Shown here: positions 8,569-16,278 of the stretch, in pieces
Position numbering within the stretch: the stretch's first letter is position 1
Layout of the letters: every line of letters begins with the position of its first letter
Assembly: GCF_001613225.1 (NCBI RefSeq)
Contig: NZ_BDBY01000087.1
Location: 1-49,490, forward strand
Direction of reading: 5' to 3'
DNA length: 49,490 bases
DNA from: Nocardia pseudovaccinii NBRC 100343
GTDB lineage: Bacteria; Actinomycetota; Actinomycetes; Mycobacteriales; Mycobacteriaceae
Made by a program: the position numbers and the translations under genes
The notes under the pieces: model-generated
The model's input: only the letters and a program-made list of their open reading frames with translations
What the model was told of the DNA's origin: nothing
Database searches by the model: none

Positions 8569-9498
8569 TTAAGGAACGAGGACGAGGCGGCCGCGGAGGC
8601 CACCGGCCGCGAGGCGCTGGTGTGCGGCGGCTACCGCGTCCAAGGAGTAGGTTTCGGCTACCCGGAGGGTGAGGTGGCCTTTGTCGACCAATGCGACGAG
8701 TTCGTCGAGTTGGGAGCGGTCGGCATGGACCAGGACGGTGGTTACTTCAGTGCCGCGCAAGGGGATCGGGGTGGCGTGGACGCTGATGGAGATGAAGCGG
8801 CCGCGGGCGCGGACGGCGGCGAGGGTTTCGGGACCGAGGGCCGCGGCGTCGAGGGCAGCGTCCACGCCGCCGGGTACGAGGGCTCGGGCTGCATCCGGAA
8901 GGTTCGCTCCGCGGGGGATGAAGTCGGTGGCGCCGAGGGCGCGGACGGTGGGTTCGTCGCCAGGCGAAGCCGAGGCGATTACTCGAACGCCTCGGGCGGC
9001 AGCCAGTTCGACGGCGAAGCCGCCTACCGCACCTGCGGCTCCGGTGATGAGGAGCGAATCGGCGGCTGTCAGGTCGAGGGCGGCTAGGGCCTGGACGGCG
9101 GTGAGACCGTTGAGCGGGATAGTGGCCGCGGCGGTTGCCGGTACGGAAGTCGGTGCGGGGGCCACGTTTTGGGCTTCGAGGACGACATAATCGGCTTGCG
9201 CTGCCAACGAGACGTCGAGACGGTCGCTGATGCCGATCACTTGCTGACCCACCGTGAAATCGACACCGGCACCGACAGTATCGACGATACCGGCGACATC
9301 CCACCCGATCCCCCACTGATCGCGCGGCGCGGCAAAAGGGGTACCGCCGACGCCGTTGCGGACCATGAGATCCACCGGATTGACCGTTGCCGCTGCCACC
9401 TTCACCCGAACTGCACCGGGCCCCGGCTCGGGCGTCGGCACCTCGATGATCTCCGCGACGGCCTCCGGACCGGGTCGACGGACTACTACTGCACGCAT
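8569..9498 (-). CDS. NADP-dependent quinone oxidoreductase-like MDR protein
   Basis: 309 residues of the medium-chain dehydrogenase/reductase family, quinone-oxidoreductase branch without structural zinc cysteines. It shows the N-terminal GroES-like domain (VRVKVAAATVNPVDLMVRNG, WGIGWDVAGIVDTVGAGV) and a Rossmann motif (LLITGAAGAVGGFAVELAAA) for NAD(P)H. The start is set at ATG 9498 because MRAVVV begins the family's typical first strand; the open frame runs further upstream but into the promoter region. It is transcribed divergently from the HxlR regulator at 9604, with an inverted repeat between them. That suggests HxlR control of an electrophile or quinone response. Substrate unknown. Confidence 0.85.
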   Translation of the reverse strand: MRAVVVRRPGPEAVAEIIEVPTPEPGPGAVRVKVAAATVNPVDLMVRNGVGGTPFAAPRDQWGIGWDVAGIVDTVGAGVDFTVGQQVIGISDRLDVSLAAQADYVVLEAQNVAPAPTSVPATAAATIPLNGLTAVQALAALDLTAADSLLITGAAGAVGGFAVELAAARGVRVIASASPGDEPTVRALGATDFIPRGANLPDAARALVPGGVDAALDAAALGPETLAAVRARGRFISISVHATPIPLRGTEVTTVLVHADRSQLDELVALVDKGHLTLRVAETYSLDAVAAAHQRLAAGGLRGRLVLVP

Positions 9499-9546
9499 GG
9501 GGTTCCCTATCGCTTGTCGGGTTACGTCGACAAACCTAGAGCGAGT

Positions 9547-9565
9547 TACTATCCATAAGGTAGTA
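9547..9565. promoter_or_regulatory. Putative HxlR operator
   Basis: TACTATCCATAAGGTAGTA is an imperfect palindrome with TACTA/TAGTA arms, centred in the 105-bp divergent gap between the oxidoreductase and the HxlR gene. HxlR-type regulators usually bind TAC/GTA-armed dyads placed like this. Inferred from position and symmetry only. Confidence 0.6.
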
Positions 9566-9603
9566 GTTACCCATGAGTGCGTAACAGGCAGCAGGGGAAG
9601 CAG

Positions 9604-10005
9604 ATGACGACAACAACCGCGGCACAACGCCGTAACCTGGCAAAACAGAAATACGACGCCTATGTGGCCGAATGTCCCACGCGTCAACTGCTGGACCGCA
9701 TCAGCGACAAGTGGGTCAGCCTGATACTCAACGCCCTCGCCGACGGCCCGCTGCGCTACACCGAGATCAACCGCGTCATCTCCGGCGTCAGCCCCAAAAT
9801 GCTCACCCAAACCCTGCGGACCTTGGAGCGCGACGGCCTACTGGAGCGGCGGATCACCGCCGAGATGCCGGTCCGCGTCGACTACGAACTCACCGCACTC
9901 GGCCACAGCCTGCGGCCTGTGATGTGCGCCATAAAAACGTGGGCCGAGGAGCGCATGGATGAAGTGCTCGCGGCCCGCGCACGTTACGACGGTGAACCAG
10001 CGTGA
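9604..10005 (+). CDS. HxlR-family transcriptional regulator
   Basis: 133 residues and a single winged-helix domain. The HxlR signature is clear: ECPTRQLLDRISDKWVSLIL, ADGPLRYTEINRVISGVSPK, MLTQTLRTLERDGLLERRIT, VDYELTALGHSL. The cysteine in AECPTR is at the position where redox- or aldehyde-sensing relatives have their reactive cysteine. ATG 9604 is preferred over the upstream in-frame ATG 9577 because an AGGGGAAG ribosome site lies just before it. It probably regulates the divergent oxidoreductase through the dyad at 9547-9565. Confidence 0.88.
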   Translation: MTTTTAAQRRNLAKQKYDAYVAECPTRQLLDRISDKWVSLILNALADGPLRYTEINRVISGVSPKMLTQTLRTLERDGLLERRITAEMPVRVDYELTALGHSLRPVMCAIKTWAEERMDEVLAARARYDGEPA

Positions 10006-10069
10006 CCATGTCGTAAATGTTGGCCGCGAAAGCCTTCCCACACGTGAAGCTGGCCTTAACCTTTTATTC

Positions 10070-10231
10070 ATGACCGCGGCCTTCGATGATATGGATCTGC
10101 GCGACCTCGTCGGACTGCTCACCGAAGATGAACAACGGGAGCTTCGACCGGCGCTGCTGCGCGTGTTATCCCGCCAGACCCCGCAGGAGCTACTCCGTCG
10201 TGAACTGGGCCTTCGTATGACGAAGGTCTGA
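10070..10231 (+). CDS. Small protein of unknown function (53 residues)
   Basis: Short acidic/leucine-rich ORF reading MTAAFDDMDLRDLVGLL, then EDEQRELRPALLRVLSRQTP and a basic end. It begins 64 bases after the HxlR gene on the same strand. The composition suggests two amphipathic helices (Leu/Arg/Glu heptads), so it is more protein-like than a random high-GC frame. No good ribosome site is seen before the ATG. No family recognised; it may be a real small gene or the tail of a lost one. Confidence 0.4.
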   Translation: MTAAFDDMDLRDLVGLLTEDEQRELRPALLRVLSRQTPQELLRRELGLRMTKV

Positions 10232-10401
10232 CCCCGCCGGATTACCGAACACCATCCACCAGGCCGTTGCGTCGGACAGTACAGCCGACGCCGCGGCCTT
10301 TCGTCGTTGCGGACGCTGTCGGCCTGAGCGCCCGAGGCTGTGGACCCCTCGGAACCGGGGACGAGTGGGCGCTGAGTACATCTCGGTCCCCGAAACGAGA
10401 A

Positions 10402-10427
10402 CAGGCCCGCCGAATTCGACGGGCCTG
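10402..10427. terminator. Terminator of the second emb gene
   Basis: CAGGCCCG / CGGGCCTG stem with a ten-base loop, 15 bases past the stop of the minus-strand emb gene. On the minus strand it is followed by a T-rich stretch (TTCTCGTTTC), which fits an intrinsic terminator. Confidence 0.7.
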
Positions 10428-10441
10428 CCTTCATTCACGAC

Positions 10442-13400
10442 CTAGAACACGCGCAGTTGTCCGGGCGACCAAAGCCCCGAACGGCTGGCCGTACCCGTAT
10501 CCAACTTGGCTGGAACCGCATTCGGGTAGTACTGGTCGTACCGCTCCAGCGAACCCCAGTCCCGCGCCCAGTCGTTCTTCAGATACGTCGGAACGGTGCT
10601 CGACTTCGCCAGCATCTGGCTGAAGCCGAGGAGCCCGCCGAATTCCTCGGCCTGCCAGGTATTCGTCGAGCTGATGGCCAGTGGCCGGTCCGGCAGGATC
10701 CGGTACCCGGGCACCTCGGCCACGCCGTTCTTGTGGTCCAGCGGCCGCTGGCACGGGAACTGCAGCCCGACCGCCCAGTCCAGCAGCACCGGCTGTTCGG
10801 AGCCGATGAAGCTGTTGAGCGTGGCCAACTTCGGCATCCGTGGCGGAGTGAACGCCAGCCACTGGTCGCCGATCAGGATCGGGTCGTTGGCGACAATGCG
10901 CACCGCATCGGCATCGGGCGCGATCTCGTCGAGCGGAATGCGCAGATTGCGCCACGACGGGAACGGACCGATATCGCGCGGCAGGTAGGTGCCGAGCATC
11001 TGCACGCTGCCGTCGGGCAGGTGCTTGCCGTAGTCGACGGTCAGCGACTGGCCGTACCGGGTGTCGCCGGTGTCGTCGATGGACAGGATGCGACCCGCGG
11101 CCGAAATGACCACCAGCGGACGATCATCCGAGCGCGGCGCGAGCTGGTACCAGCTGGAGACCAGATGCGCGGGCTGCTGCACGCCCGGCTGGTAGCTGCC
11201 CATTACCGGCGTGGTGGCCGGGTCGAGGCCGAAGGGCAGGGTGGCCCGGCTGCCGTTGACACCGGTCGCGCCGAAACCACCGTCGGTGCCCGCGTTCTGC
11301 CCGTCCGCACCGACCGGGCCGACCGACTGGGTGGAGGTATTACCGGTGCCCGGCTTCACCTCGATAGTGTCGGCGCTGAGCTTCTCGGGCACACCGTTCG
11401 GATCGAAGCCGACCGGATCGGCGCCTGCCAGCGGATCACCGTTCTTCGGCGGATTTGCCGGATCGACGATCGGCGTGAGCATGCCGTTGCCCTTGTTCAC
11501 ATCCGGTTCCACCAGCACGTCATTGGCGAGGCCGCACGAATTGCCCTGCACCGCATCGAAATTCGAGCGTGCGAGCGAATAGGCCGGGTACTGCGCGACC
11601 GCGCCCTTGACCAGCGAGAACACCTCTAGTAGCACCATCAGCGCGGCGACGACGGTCAGCGGGATGGCAGCGAACTTGCGAATCCGCTTGCCGCGCACCG
11701 ACTTCGCCGACGGCTGCGGCTTGGTGTAGTCCTCGCGCAGCGCCGACCAGCCGACCAGCGCCAGCGCCAGCCCGAACAGCACCAGCATCAGCGTGTTCGA
11801 CTGGTAACCGTGCAGCGAGATCCGCTTGTCGAACCACGGCACACCGAAGCTGGACACGTACCAGTAGCCGTTGATACCCGAGAACGCGACCGCAAGCACG
11901 AACAGCAATCCGGCGAGGAAGATCGCTCGATTCTTCCTGGCCCGCAACGCACTTGCCGAAACCGCCACCGCGGTGACCGCGGCCAGTGATCCGGCGATGC
12001 CCGCGTACGCGCCGAAGTGGTGGGTCCACTTCGTCGGGTTGAACATCATGAAGAAGATGGTTCCGAAGACCACGCCCATCAGCCGCCAGGTCGGACCGCT
12101 CGCGATGCCGGGAACCTGCCTGCGCCGCAACAGCACCAGCATGGTGGTGAACAGGCACAGCAGCATGATCAGGAAGGCGAAGCGGCGCGACAGCGATCCG
12201 TCGACGGTCTCCACGAACAGGTAGTAGTAGCGCAGGTAGTCCTCGTACCAGGCCAGGTTCGGGCCGGTTACCTGCCGCACCCGGTTGGCCTCCTGGATAC
12301 CGGCGAAGGTCTGGTCGGTGTAGACGACGATCAGCACCAGCAGACCCGCCGCCGCGATCGGAGCCAGCAGCGGCAGCGTCGAACCCCACTTGCCCACACC
12401 CTGCGCCGCGAATTGCCGATGCCGCCGCACCACGATCCGCACCAGCGGCCGGATACCGGCGAGCAGCGCCGCCACACACATCAGACCGGTCGGCGCCGCG
12501 GCCAGGGTGAACGCGGCAACCAGAATCGCCACCGCGGCCGGAAGCAGTCGACCCGTCGCAATGGCCCGCTCGATCGAAACCCAGGTCAGCAGCGCGCCGA
12601 GCGCGACGATCGGCTCCGAGCGCAGACCGTTGTCGAACGGCAGCCAGAACGCCAGGAAGACCAGCCCACCGGTCCACAGCGCCACCTTGCTGTTGCGCAC
12701 CCCGCGCCCGAGCCGGGGCACCACCTCGCGGCTGATCACCATCCAACAGAGAATCGCGCAGAACAGCGCGGGCAGCCGGACCCACGGGCTCGCGGTGGAG
12801 ATCTCCGAGAAGGCCTGGATGACGTAGTAGTACCAGCCGAACGGCGCCTCCGGCACGCCGTACCAGCGGAAGTAGTTGGCCATATAGCCCGCGTGCGGCG
12901 CCACCCGCACCATGCTCAGGATGTAGCCGTCGTCGGAGGTGTTGGCGCCGACGAAATGCCACAGCAGCAGCGTGCCGACGACCGCGCCGTCCGCCAAGTT
13001 CGGCTTCAGCCAGTTGGCGGGCAGGATCCGGCGGTGCCCGCGCCCGTCACTGCCGTCGAGCCGAGCCAGTGCGCCGAGCGCGATCAGCGTGCACAGCACC
13101 GCCGCGATCATCGCGATCAACTTGACCGGGGTCGGGCTGGACGAGAACCGGGTGTCCACCGTCATATGGAACGAAAGGCCGGTGGGCACCGCGCCCTTCA
13201 GATCGGTGAACACGCCGACCACCTGCGGCCGCAGATCACCGTTCAGCTGCCCCTCGACCGGAACCTCGACCTTCTGCGTCGTCCCGGGCGCCGCGCCCTC
13301 GACCGGCCGCTCGATCGTCGTGGTCACACCGTCGAACGACGCCCTGGTCCGATTGATGTCGGAGCTGATAGTGATCGACGTGCACGCGCCCAGCTGCGCA

Positions 13401-13810
13401 CGCTCGGCCGAGGCGACCACGGCATTGCGGTCTACCACGTCCACCGTGGTGTCCGAGACCCGCACGAACATCGCCTCGAGCGAAGCCCGATCGCCCTGTG
13501 GCGGCGCGGTAGCCAGCAGCATCCCGCCGTAACTCGGCAGCTGATCGATTGCCGGACACGGAATGCGCGCGTCGAGTTCGATCGGCACCTGCGACATGAG
13601 CGGCGCCTGCACGCTGTTGAGCGCACCGTCCTGCGGCCAGTTCAGCGTCGCGGTGGTCTGGCTGACCGGTAAGAACGGAGCTGCCAGCGCGAACAGCGCG
13701 CCGAGCACACCGGCGACCAGCGCGATGAGGCGCGCGGTTCGGAAATCGCTCGGTGCGACTTCGGGCGCGGCGGGCGGTTTTGTCAAGACAGCGGTAGCGG
13801 CGTCGGGCAC
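10442..13810 (-). CDS. Arabinosyltransferase, Emb family (second copy)
   Basis: Second Emb-type GT-C arabinosyltransferase, about 1122 residues from a GTG at 13810. Same architecture as the first copy: N-terminal periplasmic domain, catalytic loop GANTSDDGYILSMVRV with Asp 293-294, membrane helices, and a C-terminal sugar-binding-like domain (LPFGLDPATTPVMGSYQPG; LDWAVGLQFPCQRPLDHKNG). Methionine is again present at the EmbB-306-equivalent position. The frame stays open to 14059, but that extension is an Arg/Ala-rich stretch running through a long DNA hairpin, so it is not taken as coding; TTG 13819 is an alternative start and neither has a strong ribosome site. The orientation opposes the first copy, unlike the collinear embCAB of mycobacteria. 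Confidence 0.85.
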   Translation of the reverse strand: MPDAATAVLTKPPAAPEVAPSDFRTARLIALVAGVLGALFALAAPFLPVSQTTATLNWPQDGALNSVQAPLMSQVPIELDARIPCPAIDQLPSYGGMLLATAPPQGDRASLEAMFVRVSDTTVDVVDRNAVVASAERAQLGACTSITISSDINRTRASFDGVTTTIERPVEGAAPGTTQKVEVPVEGQLNGDLRPQVVGVFTDLKGAVPTGLSFHMTVDTRFSSSPTPVKLIAMIAAVLCTLIALGALARLDGSDGRGHRRILPANWLKPNLADGAVVGTLLLWHFVGANTSDDGYILSMVRVAPHAGYMANYFRWYGVPEAPFGWYYYVIQAFSEISTASPWVRLPALFCAILCWMVISREVVPRLGRGVRNSKVALWTGGLVFLAFWLPFDNGLRSEPIVALGALLTWVSIERAIATGRLLPAAVAILVAAFTLAAAPTGLMCVAALLAGIRPLVRIVVRRHRQFAAQGVGKWGSTLPLLAPIAAAGLLVLIVVYTDQTFAGIQEANRVRQVTGPNLAWYEDYLRYYYLFVETVDGSLSRRFAFLIMLLCLFTTMLVLLRRRQVPGIASGPTWRLMGVVFGTIFFMMFNPTKWTHHFGAYAGIAGSLAAVTAVAVSASALRARKNRAIFLAGLLFVLAVAFSGINGYWYVSSFGVPWFDKRISLHGYQSNTLMLVLFGLALALVGWSALREDYTKPQPSAKSVRGKRIRKFAAIPLTVVAALMVLLEVFSLVKGAVAQYPAYSLARSNFDAVQGNSCGLANDVLVEPDVNKGNGMLTPIVDPANPPKNGDPLAGADPVGFDPNGVPEKLSADTIEVKPGTGNTSTQSVGPVGADGQNAGTDGGFGATGVNGSRATLPFGLDPATTPVMGSYQPGVQQPAHLVSSWYQLAPRSDDRPLVVISAAGRILSIDDTGDTRYGQSLTVDYGKHLPDGSVQMLGTYLPRDIGPFPSWRNLRIPLDEIAPDADAVRIVANDPILIGDQWLAFTPPRMPKLATLNSFIGSEQPVLLDWAVGLQFPCQRPLDHKNGVAEVPGYRILPDRPLAISSTNTWQAEEFGGLLGFSQMLAKSSTVPTYLKNDWARDWGSLERYDQYYPNAVPAKLDTGTASRSGLWSPGQLRVF

Positions 13811-13860
13811 GGTTGGCAATGCTAGCTGTGTTGGATTTGCCGCGCCTGCGGCACGGCGTG

Positions 13861-13953
13861 TTCGCGGCCCCCTCGTGGGTTGCGTCCGAGCGGCCGAGAC
13901 TCGCGACTGCGTCGCATGCGCTTCGGCCACTCGGACGCAAGCCGGGCCGCGAA
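13861..13953. repeat. Long nested stem-loop upstream of the second emb gene
   Basis: Three nested inverted repeats: 13861-13870 with 13944-13953 (10 bp perfect, TTCGCGGCCC), 13880-13897 with 13923-13940 (17 of 18 bp, TTGCGTCCGAGCGGCCGA), and an inner 5-bp stem at 13903-13907/13911-13915. The fold covers about 93 bases in the otherwise gene-free stretch 13811-14151. It may be a mobile palindromic repeat, a transcript leader structure of the emb gene, or both. No transposase is linked. Confidence 0.7.
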
Positions 13954-14090
13954 CGACGCATGCTCGATCTCGCTTCGCTCGAAAACCTGAGCTGAGCCGC
14001 GTGGTCGGCAATGCCGATATGTGCGGCCACAGCGAACTGGAGGCTGCACAAGTGCGCATACGGGTGCGGCTACAGCGCTGGCGACCTTCA

Positions 14091-14122
14091 CGGTCAGCAA
14101 AGTCGACCCGAACTGCTGACCG
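14091..14122. promoter_or_regulatory. Inverted repeat upstream of cyclophilin gene
   Basis: Perfect 9-bp repeat CGGTCAGCA / TGCTGACCG with a 14-base spacer, ending 30 bases before the cyclophilin start. The spacing fits either a dimeric operator or a 5' leader hairpin. No regulator for it is encoded nearby, so its role is open. Confidence 0.45.
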
Positions 14123-14151
14123 GTTGCCATAGGGATGGAAAGGTGGGCTTT

Positions 14152-14649
14152 ATGACAAAGGTGAATCTCGAAACCAACTACGGACCGATCGTGCTGGAGC
14201 TCGACGACGCGAAGGCCCCGAACACCGTCGCGAACTTCGTGAATTACGTGAACGCCGGCCACTACAACGGCACCATCTTCCACCGCGTCATTCCGGGTTT
14301 CATGATCCAGGGCGGTGGCTTCACGCCCGAGATGCAGCAGAAGGGCACGCAGGCCCCGATTCAGAACGAAGCGAACAACGGCCTGAAGAACGACAAGTAC
14401 ACCGTTGCGATGGCCCGCACCAACGACCCGCATTCGGCCACCGCGCAGTTCTTCATCAACATCTCCGACAACGGCTTCCTGAACCACACCGCGCCGAACC
14501 CGCAGGGCTGGGGCTACGCGGTCTTCGGCAAGGTCGCCGAGGGCTCCGAGGTGGTCGACAAGATCGCCGCGGTATCCACCGGTTCGTCGGGCATGCACCA
14601 GGATGTGCCGCAGGACGACGTCATCATCGAGTCGGCGACCATCGCCTGA
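14152..14649 (+). CDS. ppiA: Peptidyl-prolyl cis-trans isomerase, cyclophilin type
   Basis: 165-residue single-domain cyclophilin that isomerises X-Pro bonds during protein folding. Catalytic and cyclosporin-site motifs are present: the Arg of [15 protein letters not shown], the [13 protein letters not shown] strand, and [19 protein letters not shown]. There is no signal peptide or membrane segment, so it is cytosolic. An AAGG ribosome site precedes the ATG. It is a single-gene unit on the plus strand, divergent from emb and convergent with accD4, with a shared terminator hairpin at 14670-14704. The symbol follows the usual actinobacterial cytosolic cyclophilin; ppiB would be equally usable. 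Confidence 0.92.
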   Translation: MTKVNLETNYGPIVLELDDAKAPNTVANFVNYVNAGHYNGTIFHRVIPGFMIQGGGFTPEMQQKGTQAPIQNEANNGLKNDKYTVAMARTNDPHSATAQFFINISDNGFLNHTAPNPQGWGYAVFGKVAEGSEVVDKIAAVSTGSSGMHQDVPQDDVIIESATIA

Positions 14650-14669
14650 CGTCCGCTGCCTCGAAGAGC

Positions 14670-14704
14670 ATCGGGCCGTATCCCCGCCGGGGATGCGGCC
14701 CGAT
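14670..14704. terminator. Bidirectional terminator between ppiA and accD4
   Basis: ATCGGGCCG / CGGCCCGAT outer stem with an inner TATCCCC/GGGATG pairing and a small GCCG loop, sitting exactly between two convergent stop codons. Confidence 0.75.
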
Positions 14705-14708
14705 CCCG

Positions 14709-16253
14709 TCAGAGCGGCAGGAGGTGGTGTTTGCGTGGGTTGCGGACGAGGGCCTTATCGCGCAGGAGGTGGAGGGCGCGACGCAGTTCCAGGCGGGTGG
14801 TCGACGGTTCGATGACGGCGTCGATATAGCCGCGCTCGGCGGCGACCCACGGGGTCGCCACGGTCGCGTTATAGAAATCGATCATCTGCTGACGCACCGC
14901 GGCGCGCTGATCCTCCGGCGCCGCGTCGATCTGCCTGCGGCCGATCAGGCTGACCGCGCTCTCCGCGCCCATGACCGCGATCCGCGCGGTCGGCCAGGCC
15001 AGATTCACATCCGCGCCGAGCTGTTTCGAACCCATCACCGCATATCCGCCGCCATAGGACTTGCGGATAACCACGGTCACCTTCGGCACGGTGGCCTCGA
15101 CGTAGGAGAACAGGAAGCGGCCGCCGCGCTTGATGACGCCGATCTTCTCCTGTTCCACACCGGGTAGGAATCCCGGTGTGTCCACAACGAATACGAGCGG
15201 AATCTCGAACGCGTCGCACATCCGGACGAAGTGCGCGGCCTTATCCGAGGCCCTGGCATCGAGCGCACCGGCGGACACCATCGGCTGATTCGCGACCACA
15301 CCGACGCTGCGGCCGTCCACCCGCGCGAATCCGGTGATGATATTGCGCCCCGCCGAGGCGCCGATCTCGTGGAAATCACCGTCATCGAATATGCGCAACA
15401 GGATGTCGTGCATGTCGTACCCGGCGTTATCCGAGTCCGGGACAATCGAATTCAGCTCCAGATCCGATTCGGTGATCTCCGGCTCCAGCCCCGGATTCAC
15501 GATCGGCGGCTGTTCCTGGCAGCTCGTCGGCAGGAAGCCCAGATACGCGCGCACCCATTCGAACGCGGACTGCTCGTCATCGGCGACGTGATGGATATTG
15601 CCGTACTGCGCTTGGCTATCGGCGCCGCCGAGTTCCTCGAGGCTGACGTCCTCGCCGGTGACCTCCCGGATCACGCCGGGCCCGGTGACGAACATGTAGG
15701 CCTCGTGGGTGGCCACCACCACGTCGGTATTGATCGGGGCGTACACCGCCCCGCCCGCGCACTTGCCGAGAATCATCGAAACCTGCGGCACCATGCCCGA
15801 TAGCGGCTCGGCGCGGTTACCCAGCTCGGCGTACCAGGCCAGTGAGGTCACCGCCTCCTGCACCCGGGCGCCGCCGGAGTCGTTGATGCCGACCACCGGG
15901 CAGCCGACCTTGGTCGCGAACTCCAGGACAGCGGCGACCTTGCGGCCGAACATCTCCCCGACCGAACCGCCGTAGACGGTCTGGTCGTGCGAGAAAACCG
16001 CCACCGGCCTGCCCTCGACCAGGCCGTGCCCGGTGACCACACCGTCGCCGTACAGTGCCGATGGATCACCCGGCTTGCGCACCAGCGCACCGATTTCCAC
16101 GAAGGTACCCGGATCGAGCAGCATATTGATCCGGTCGCGAGCGCTCGGAATTCCCTTTGCAGCCCGCTTCGCCACCCCCGCTTCGCCCGCCGGTTCCTGC
16201 GCTAATTCCAGTCTCTTTCGCAGGTCGGCAAGTTTCTCGGCAGTAGTGCTCAC
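14709..16253 (-). CDS. accD4: Acyl-CoA carboxylase beta subunit AccD4
   Basis: 514-residue carboxyltransferase (beta) subunit of a biotin-dependent long-chain acyl-CoA carboxylase. It makes the carboxylated alpha-branch substrate that Pks13 condenses into mycolic acid. The N-terminal half has the acyl-CoA site ([33 protein letters not shown]) and the C-terminal half the biotin-side motifs ([43 protein letters not shown]). The start is GTG 16253 ([19 protein letters not shown]). It lies 25 bases after the pks13 stop on the same strand, so it is co-transcribed. Its alpha (biotin-carrying) subunit is not in this window. Order fadD32-pks13-accD4 matches M. tuberculosis. Confidence 0.93.
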   Translation of the reverse strand: MSTTAEKLADLRKRLELAQEPAGEAGVAKRAAKGIPSARDRINMLLDPGTFVEIGALVRKPGDPSALYGDGVVTGHGLVEGRPVAVFSHDQTVYGGSVGEMFGRKVAAVLEFATKVGCPVVGINDSGGARVQEAVTSLAWYAELGNRAEPLSGMVPQVSMILGKCAGGAVYAPINTDVVVATHEAYMFVTGPGVIREVTGEDVSLEELGGADSQAQYGNIHHVADDEQSAFEWVRAYLGFLPTSCQEQPPIVNPGLEPEITESDLELNSIVPDSDNAGYDMHDILLRIFDDGDFHEIGASAGRNIITGFARVDGRSVGVVANQPMVSAGALDARASDKAAHFVRMCDAFEIPLVFVVDTPGFLPGVEQEKIGVIKRGGRFLFSYVEATVPKVTVVIRKSYGGGYAVMGSKQLGADVNLAWPTARIAVMGAESAVSLIGRRQIDAAPEDQRAAVRQQMIDFYNATVATPWVAAERGYIDAVIEPSTTRLELRRALHLLRDKALVRNPRKHHLLPL

Positions 16254-16278
16254 TTGGCCCCTCTCATCAGGTGCACCC

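Noticed and set aside
12017..13672. A 551-codon open frame antisense to the second emb gene
   Set aside because: Arg/Gln/His-rich sequence without membrane segments or motifs, fully opposite the emb coding region.
13811..14059. N-terminal extension of the second Emb protein
   Set aside because: The added residues are Arg/Ala/Thr-rich, have no counterpart in Emb proteins, and the DNA forms a long hairpin; a downstream GTG gives the usual N-terminus.
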